A stretch of DNA of 8,888 nucleotides from CAYYWP01 sp964475125 (lineage in GTDB: Bacteria > Desulfobacterota > Binatia > HRBIN30 > CADEER01). The DNA lies in contig CAYYWP010000197.1 of assembly GCA_964475125.1 (NCBI GenBank), positions 1 through 8,888 of the forward strand, in the 5' to 3' direction. Below are positions 5,947-8,888 of the stretch, in pieces (within the stretch, counting starts at the first letter, position 1; each line of letters starts with the position of its first letter). A program made the translations under genes and the position numbers. A model generated the notes under the pieces. It did not search any database. It was not told where the DNA came from and was given only the letters and a program-made list of their open reading frames with translations.

Positions 5947-7298
5947 GTGCGGTAGCGGCCGTCGCGCTCGACGTCGGCGAAGACCTCGTCGAGGATCGCG
6001 ACGCCGTCACGCGCCTCCTGCTCCGTCAGCACCAAGGGGGGGTTGATCCGCACGCGCGAAAAATACCCCATCAACAAGAGCCCACGGCGCAGGGCGCCGA
6101 GGAAGATCGATTCGGTGATCTGACTCGGCAGCGGTTCTTTCGTCCGCCGATCGCGCACCAAATCCATGCCGATCAGCAATCCTCGGCCGCGCACGTCACC
6201 GACGAAGGGATACTTTTCCTGCAAGGCGCGCAGGCCGTCGAGCAAGACGCCGCCGACACGCGCCGCGTTGTCGACCAGCCCCTCGTCAATGATCGTCTCC
6301 ACCGTGCTGAGCGCGGCCGTCGCCGCCAGAGGGTTGCCGCCGTAGCTCGAAGACGATGAGCTGGGCTTGGCGAACGGCAGCGAGTTGGCCACTTCATCGG
6401 TCGACATCAGGCCCGTCACCGGGAAGCCACTGCCGAACCCCTTGCCGATCGTCATCACCGCTGGCTCGGTTATTGTATGTTCGACACCGAACATCTTCCC
6501 AGTGCGGCCGAACCCGGTGATCATTTCATCCGCGATCAGCAACGCATCGTGTTCCTTGGCGATGGCCTGCACGCCGGGGAGAAACTCCGGCGGTGGAATG
6601 ACATTGCCGGCCGTGCCCTGCATCGGCTCGACGATGATGGCGGCGATGGCGCCGGCGGTGGTGACTTTGAGTTGCTCGCGCGCAAAGTCGAGGCAGGCGA
6701 CGCCGCAGCTCGGGTACTGGAGCTTGAGCGGACAGCGGTAGCAGTCGGCGTACGGAACCAGGTGCGTGCCGCCCGGCAACGGACCCCAGTGCTGTTTCCA
6801 GCTGTCGCCGATCAGGCCGATGACGCCGCCGGTCTTGCCGTGGAACCCGCCCCAGAACCCGACGACTTCGAACTTCTTGGTGTACGATTTGGCCAGCCGG
6901 ATGGCCGCCTCGACGGCTTCGGCGCCACCGCTGTAGAGTTGCGTGCGACGCAGATCGCCGGGGGCGAGCTCGGCGAGCAACTGCAGCAACTTGAGGCGCG
7001 GGGCGCTGCTGAAGCTGCCGACCACGCTCTTCTCCAGCTGCTGCTGCATGGCGCGCACGTAGCGCGGATGCGAATGGCCGAGGCTGGCCACCGCCACGCC
7101 GGCGAAGAAATCGAGGTACTCGTTGCCATCGCTGTCGATCAGCGTCGACCCGCGGCCGCGCTCGATGGTCAGCTCGGAGAGCTGAGCGATGCGCTGCAGC
7201 CCGGGTGCGATGTAGGCCTGTTCGGCCGAGTAGACGGCGCGCGATTTCGGCCCGGGGGCGGAGCTGGCGCGCGATTGGGCGCGGTGGGCGGTCTTCAC
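5943..7298 (-). CDS. class III PLP-dependent aminotransferase with a cysteine-rich insert
   Basis: The 451-residue product is a fold-type I, class III (omega) aminotransferase, the group that includes GABA, ornithine and 2,2-dialkylglycine aminotransferases and several sugar/cyclitol aminotransferases. Seen in order: GNEYLDFFAGVAVASLGHSH at 58-77, the phosphate-binding YSGGAEAVEAA at 122-132, WGGFHGKTGG at 149-158, IIVEPMQG at 221-228, LLIADEMITGFGRTGKMF at 253-270 with D257 for the pyridine nitrogen, TIGKGFGSGFPVTG at 283-296 with the PLP lysine K286, and SSYGGNPLAA at 317-326. Four cysteines at 186, 189, 198 and 202 sit in ADCYRCPLKLQYPSCGVACL. GABA aminotransferase of pig has a comparable CxxC that holds a 2Fe-2S cluster at the dimer interface; whether this quartet binds metal is unknown. 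The GTG start at 7298 overlaps the ATP-grasp stop (GTGA). It likely aminates the keto product of the neighbouring dehydrogenase. Confidence 0.88.
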   Translation of the reverse strand: MKTAHRAQSRASSAPGPKSRAVYSAEQAYIAPGLQRIAQLSELTIERGRGSTLIDSDGNEYLDFFAGVAVASLGHSHPRYVRAMQQQLEKSVVGSFSSAPRLKLLQLLAELAPGDLRRTQLYSGGAEAVEAAIRLAKSYTKKFEVVGFWGGFHGKTGGVIGLIGDSWKQHWGPLPGGTHLVPYADCYRCPLKLQYPSCGVACLDFAREQLKVTTAGAIAAIIVEPMQGTAGNVIPPPEFLPGVQAIAKEHDALLIADEMITGFGRTGKMFGVEHTITEPAVMTIGKGFGSGFPVTGLMSTDEVANSLPFAKPSSSSSSYGGNPLAATAALSTVETIIDEGLVDNAARVGGVLLDGLRALQEKYPFVGDVRGRGLLIGMDLVRDRRTKEPLPSQITESIFLGALRRGLLLMGYFSRVRINPPLVLTEQEARDGVAILDEVFADVERDGRYRT

Positions 7299-8101
7299 TG
7301 GCTTCTCGCTCGCTGCAGATACGAGGCAATTGCCGCGGCGGCGCCGGGGCGGCAGCGACCGTAGCTAGGCCAATCGTTCAAGTCAATTAACGATAAGTTC
7401 TCTTCACCGTCACACACGCAATCCCCGCCGAAAACTTCTAGTTGAAGCGCGGCAGCCCCGGCCTCGGCGAGGCGTTGCATGGCCGCGTAGCCGGGAGCGG
7501 AGAGGCGCGGCGGACCGCCATCCCCGCCGAAGGCAGCGAAGAACTCCCCGCCGCGGACGGCGTAAAACTTGATCACCTCGCCCGCGACGTGACGTTGAAC
7601 GAGCGCGCTGGTGATGCCGCGACGCGCGAAGGCGGCAAGGGCGGCGTGCGCGGCGGGGCGGTCCTTGACGCGCACCACGTCGTCCGGCTCGGTGGCGTGC
7701 ACGTCGCCGCGCTTCAACCACGCCCCTTCGTCGACCCAGGGCGGCAGCGGGCCCGGCTCCCCGCTGGACAGCATGAGGCTCTGCGGGTGAGCGACCCCGT
7801 GCCGAGCAAACGCGGCCAGCATGCGCCGGCGATGCGTGCCCTCGATGCCGGCTACCGAGTTGATGACCCGCACCCCGGCCGCTTCCCAACCCCGCAGCGT
7901 CGCCAGGGCCGCGGGCCCCTGGCACATGGCGAATACCAGGGTAGGTACCGACACCTCGGGAAGCGGCTCGTCGGCACTGACCACGCTGACGCGGTGTTCG
8001 CCGCGCAGTTGATCGGCGACGGCGTCGAGGATGGCGCGATCGTCGTCGACCTTGCCGGGCGAATAGACCCGCTCGCGGGCGATGCCGAGAAAGTCGATCA
8101 C
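7295..8101 (-). CDS. small ATP-grasp-type enzyme (ligase or kinase)
   Basis: The 268-residue product resembles the ATP-grasp fold, whose members couple ATP to carboxylate-amine ligation or, less often, to sugar or cyclitol phosphorylation. Supporting features: a pre-ATP-grasp region ending in GVRVINSVAGIEGTHRRRML at 76-95; WLKRGDVHA at 128-136 with a candidate nucleotide-binding K130; the hinge LVQRHVAGEVIKFYAV at 167-182; EVFGGDCV at 222-229; and LSLIDLNDWPSYGRC at 236-250, where D240 and N242 match the Mg-binding D/E-x-N of the fold. It is short compared with most ATP-grasp ligases (about 300-450), and the IDLNDWPSYG end is reminiscent of RimK- and ITPK-like members. GTG 8101 overlaps the nucleotidyltransferase stop as GTGA, and its own stop overlaps the aminotransferase start, so it is tightly tied to both. 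It could phosphorylate the head group before nucleotidylation or attach an amino acid to it; neither can be decided here. Confidence 0.72.
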   Translation of the reverse strand: MIDFLGIARERVYSPGKVDDDRAILDAVADQLRGEHRVSVVSADEPLPEVSVPTLVFAMCQGPAALATLRGWEAAGVRVINSVAGIEGTHRRRMLAAFARHGVAHPQSLMLSSGEPGPLPPWVDEGAWLKRGDVHATEPDDVVRVKDRPAAHAALAAFARRGITSALVQRHVAGEVIKFYAVRGGEFFAAFGGDGGPPRLSAPGYAAMQRLAEAGAAALQLEVFGGDCVCDGEENLSLIDLNDWPSYGRCRPGAAAAIASYLQRARSQ

Positions 8102-8811
8102 GACGCGAATCCGGCCTTGACGAAGGCCTCGGCGACGGAGAGATCGCGCGCTCGGTCGACATCGACGGTCTTGCCGATCGCCGCCCCGTAGACCACATAC
8201 CCTCGCTCGACCAGGTGGGCGAGGAACTGCCGCAAGGCGGTGAAGCCGGCGGCACGGGCGGGCTCGATCTCGGCAAAGACGCGCGGGTGGAAGACGTAGA
8301 AGCCGGCGGTGATCAGCGGTGCCGCCGCGGCGTTCGGACCGAGCGCGGTGACGCGGCCGCTGGAGCCCAGATCGACGCGCAACGGCTTCTCGTCGTCGAT
8401 GAAGTCGGTCACCGCCAACACGGCATCGGCCTCCATGACGGCGGCGGCGGCACCGAGAAAGGCGCCCAGCACCGGCGGGGCGAAAAGAGCGTCGACGGTC
8501 AGGAGTAGGAAGGGCGCCGCCGACAGGAACGGCGCCAGGGTGAACAGACTCTCCATCGAGCTCGGCGTGGTGCGCCGTACGATGGTGAGGCGGGGCGGTC
8601 CGGATCGCGCCCGACAGTGCGCCTCGACCGCGTCGGTGGCGGGCTCGGCGTTGAAGATACAGGCGGCCTCGATGATGCCGGCCGCCGCGGCGGCGTCGAG
8701 CACGTGGTCGACGAGGGGACGTCCGGCCACCTCGACCAGGGGCTTGGGTGTGCTGATGCCGGCACCGCGCAGGCGCTCGCCGTGTCCGGCGGCGATGAGA
8801 CCGGCCCTCAT
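8098..8811 (-). CDS. NTP-transferase-domain nucleotidyltransferase (sugar-1-phosphate / CTP:phospho-alcohol type)
   Basis: The 237-residue product is a compact GT-A nucleotidyltransferase that joins an NMP from NTP to a phosphorylated sugar or alcohol, releasing pyrophosphate. It has an intact nucleotide-binding loop LIAAGHGERL at 5-14, TPKPLVEVAGRPLVDHVL at 21-38 with K23, TTPSSMESLF at 81-90, the metal/nucleotide D107 in LLLTVDALF, the sugar-side ITAGFYVFHP at 167-176, and DVDRARDL at 217-224 with the second metal-binding aspartate. Absence of a C-terminal left-handed beta-helix and the small size favour a LicC- or IPCT-like cytidylyltransferase over GlmU/RmlA-long forms. ATG 8811 is preferred: an AGG lies eight bases upstream and the conserved loop begins four residues later. 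ATG 8835 would add MQSIQATN with a poor ribosome site. It is the first gene of the cluster visible here, and its intact active site would complement the defective-looking domain of the phosphatidyltransferase. Confidence 0.87.
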   Translation of the reverse strand: MRAGLIAAGHGERLRGAGISTPKPLVEVAGRPLVDHVLDAAAAAGIIEAACIFNAEPATDAVEAHCRARSGPPRLTIVRRTTPSSMESLFTLAPFLSAAPFLLLTVDALFAPPVLGAFLGAAAAVMEADAVLAVTDFIDDEKPLRVDLGSSGRVTALGPNAAAAPLITAGFYVFHPRVFAEIEPARAAGFTALRQFLAHLVERGYVVYGAAIGKTVDVDRARDLSVAEAFVKAGFAS

Positions 8812-8863
8812 GTTAGTGGCCTGTATCGATTGCATCGGTAGTGACTCGTTGGGGCGGTGGAGC

Positions 8864-8880
8864 GCGCCGCTCCGCGGCGC
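8864..8880. repeat. short perfect inverted repeat upstream of the minus-strand cluster
   Basis: GCGCCGC (8864-8870) and GCGGCGC (8874-8880) form a seven-base stem with a TCC loop, about 53 bases before the nucleotidyltransferase start. No T-tract follows on either strand within the window. It may be part of an upstream terminator, a leader structure, or a repeat cut by the window end; in such GC-rich DNA it may also be chance. Confidence 0.4.
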
Positions 8881-8888
8881 ATGGCGGT

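Noticed and set aside
6340..6366. Run of six serines in the aminotransferase as a possible simple repeat
   Set aside because: The six serines use mixed codons (AGC, TCA, TCG, TCT, TCG, AGC) and sit where the family has a serine-rich SSxYGGNP loop, so this is not a microsatellite.
6477..7364. Plus-strand open frame of 295 codons antisense to the aminotransferase
   Set aside because: No motifs and unlikely composition, while the minus strand carries every class III aminotransferase signature in order.
3767..8811. Phosphonolipid (AEP-type) biosynthesis
   Set aside because: A nucleotidyltransferase plus aminotransferase plus CDP-alcohol transferase could fit, but no PEP mutase, phosphonopyruvate decarboxylase or other phosphonate-specific gene is visible, and the dehydrogenase is not explained.
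1..8888. tRNA, rRNA, CRISPR array, insertion sequence or prophage
   Set aside because: No cloverleaf-like segment, regularly spaced direct repeats, transposase, integrase or phage gene was recognised on either strand; apart from the palindromic element nothing looks mobile.

Overview
The window is 8,888 bases of GC-rich bacterial DNA. Long antisense open frames, strong G/C at third codon positions, several GTG starts and four-base gene overlaps all fit a high-GC genome. The gene set (single-chain Fe-S serine dehydratase, luciferase-like monooxygenase, HpnK/HpnL-type proteins) recalls high-GC proteobacterial or deep-branching relatives such as Myxococcota, Binatota or Methylomirabilota. No marker here fixes the taxon, so this is only a guess.

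Left part, plus strand (1-1417). The window opens inside the C-terminal end of an L-serine dehydratase gene (1-225). After a 193-base gap comes a free-standing luciferase-like (LLM) flavin or F420 oxidoreductase gene (419-1417). It converges on the next genes.

Right part, minus strand (8811 down to 1470). Seven genes read in one direction in two blocks. Block A runs nucleotidyltransferase (8811-8098), small ATP-grasp enzyme (8101-7295), class III aminotransferase (7298-5943), Gfo/Idh/MocA dehydrogenase (5946-4882), then a CDP-alcohol phosphatidyltransferase carrying an N-terminal nucleotidyltransferase-like domain (4885-3767). Every junction in block A is a four-base ATGA or GTGA overlap. Block B is an HpnL-type membrane protein (3388-2369) followed, again with an ATGA overlap, by an HpnK/YdjC-type deacetylase (2372-1470). 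Between the blocks lies a 378-base gap holding a 181-base imperfect palindrome. Its two arms look like two inverted copies of a REP-like element, each with its own hairpin, and the hairpins differ by compensatory base changes.

How the genes may work together (inference). A dehydrogenase plus aminotransferase can turn a hydroxyl into an amine on a sugar or cyclitol. The ATP-grasp enzyme could phosphorylate the product or ligate something to it. The nucleotidyltransferase would activate the phosphate as an NDP adduct, probably CDP. The membrane phosphatidyltransferase would pass it to an alcohol or lipid acceptor. The HpnL-type protein could move the lipid across the membrane, and the HpnK-type enzyme could deacetylate an N-acetyl group on it. 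Together they suggest a pathway for an aminated polar lipid head group. No squalene-hopene cyclase, HpnI/HpnJ or PEP mutase is visible, so neither a classical hopanoid nor a phosphonolipid pathway is shown within the window.
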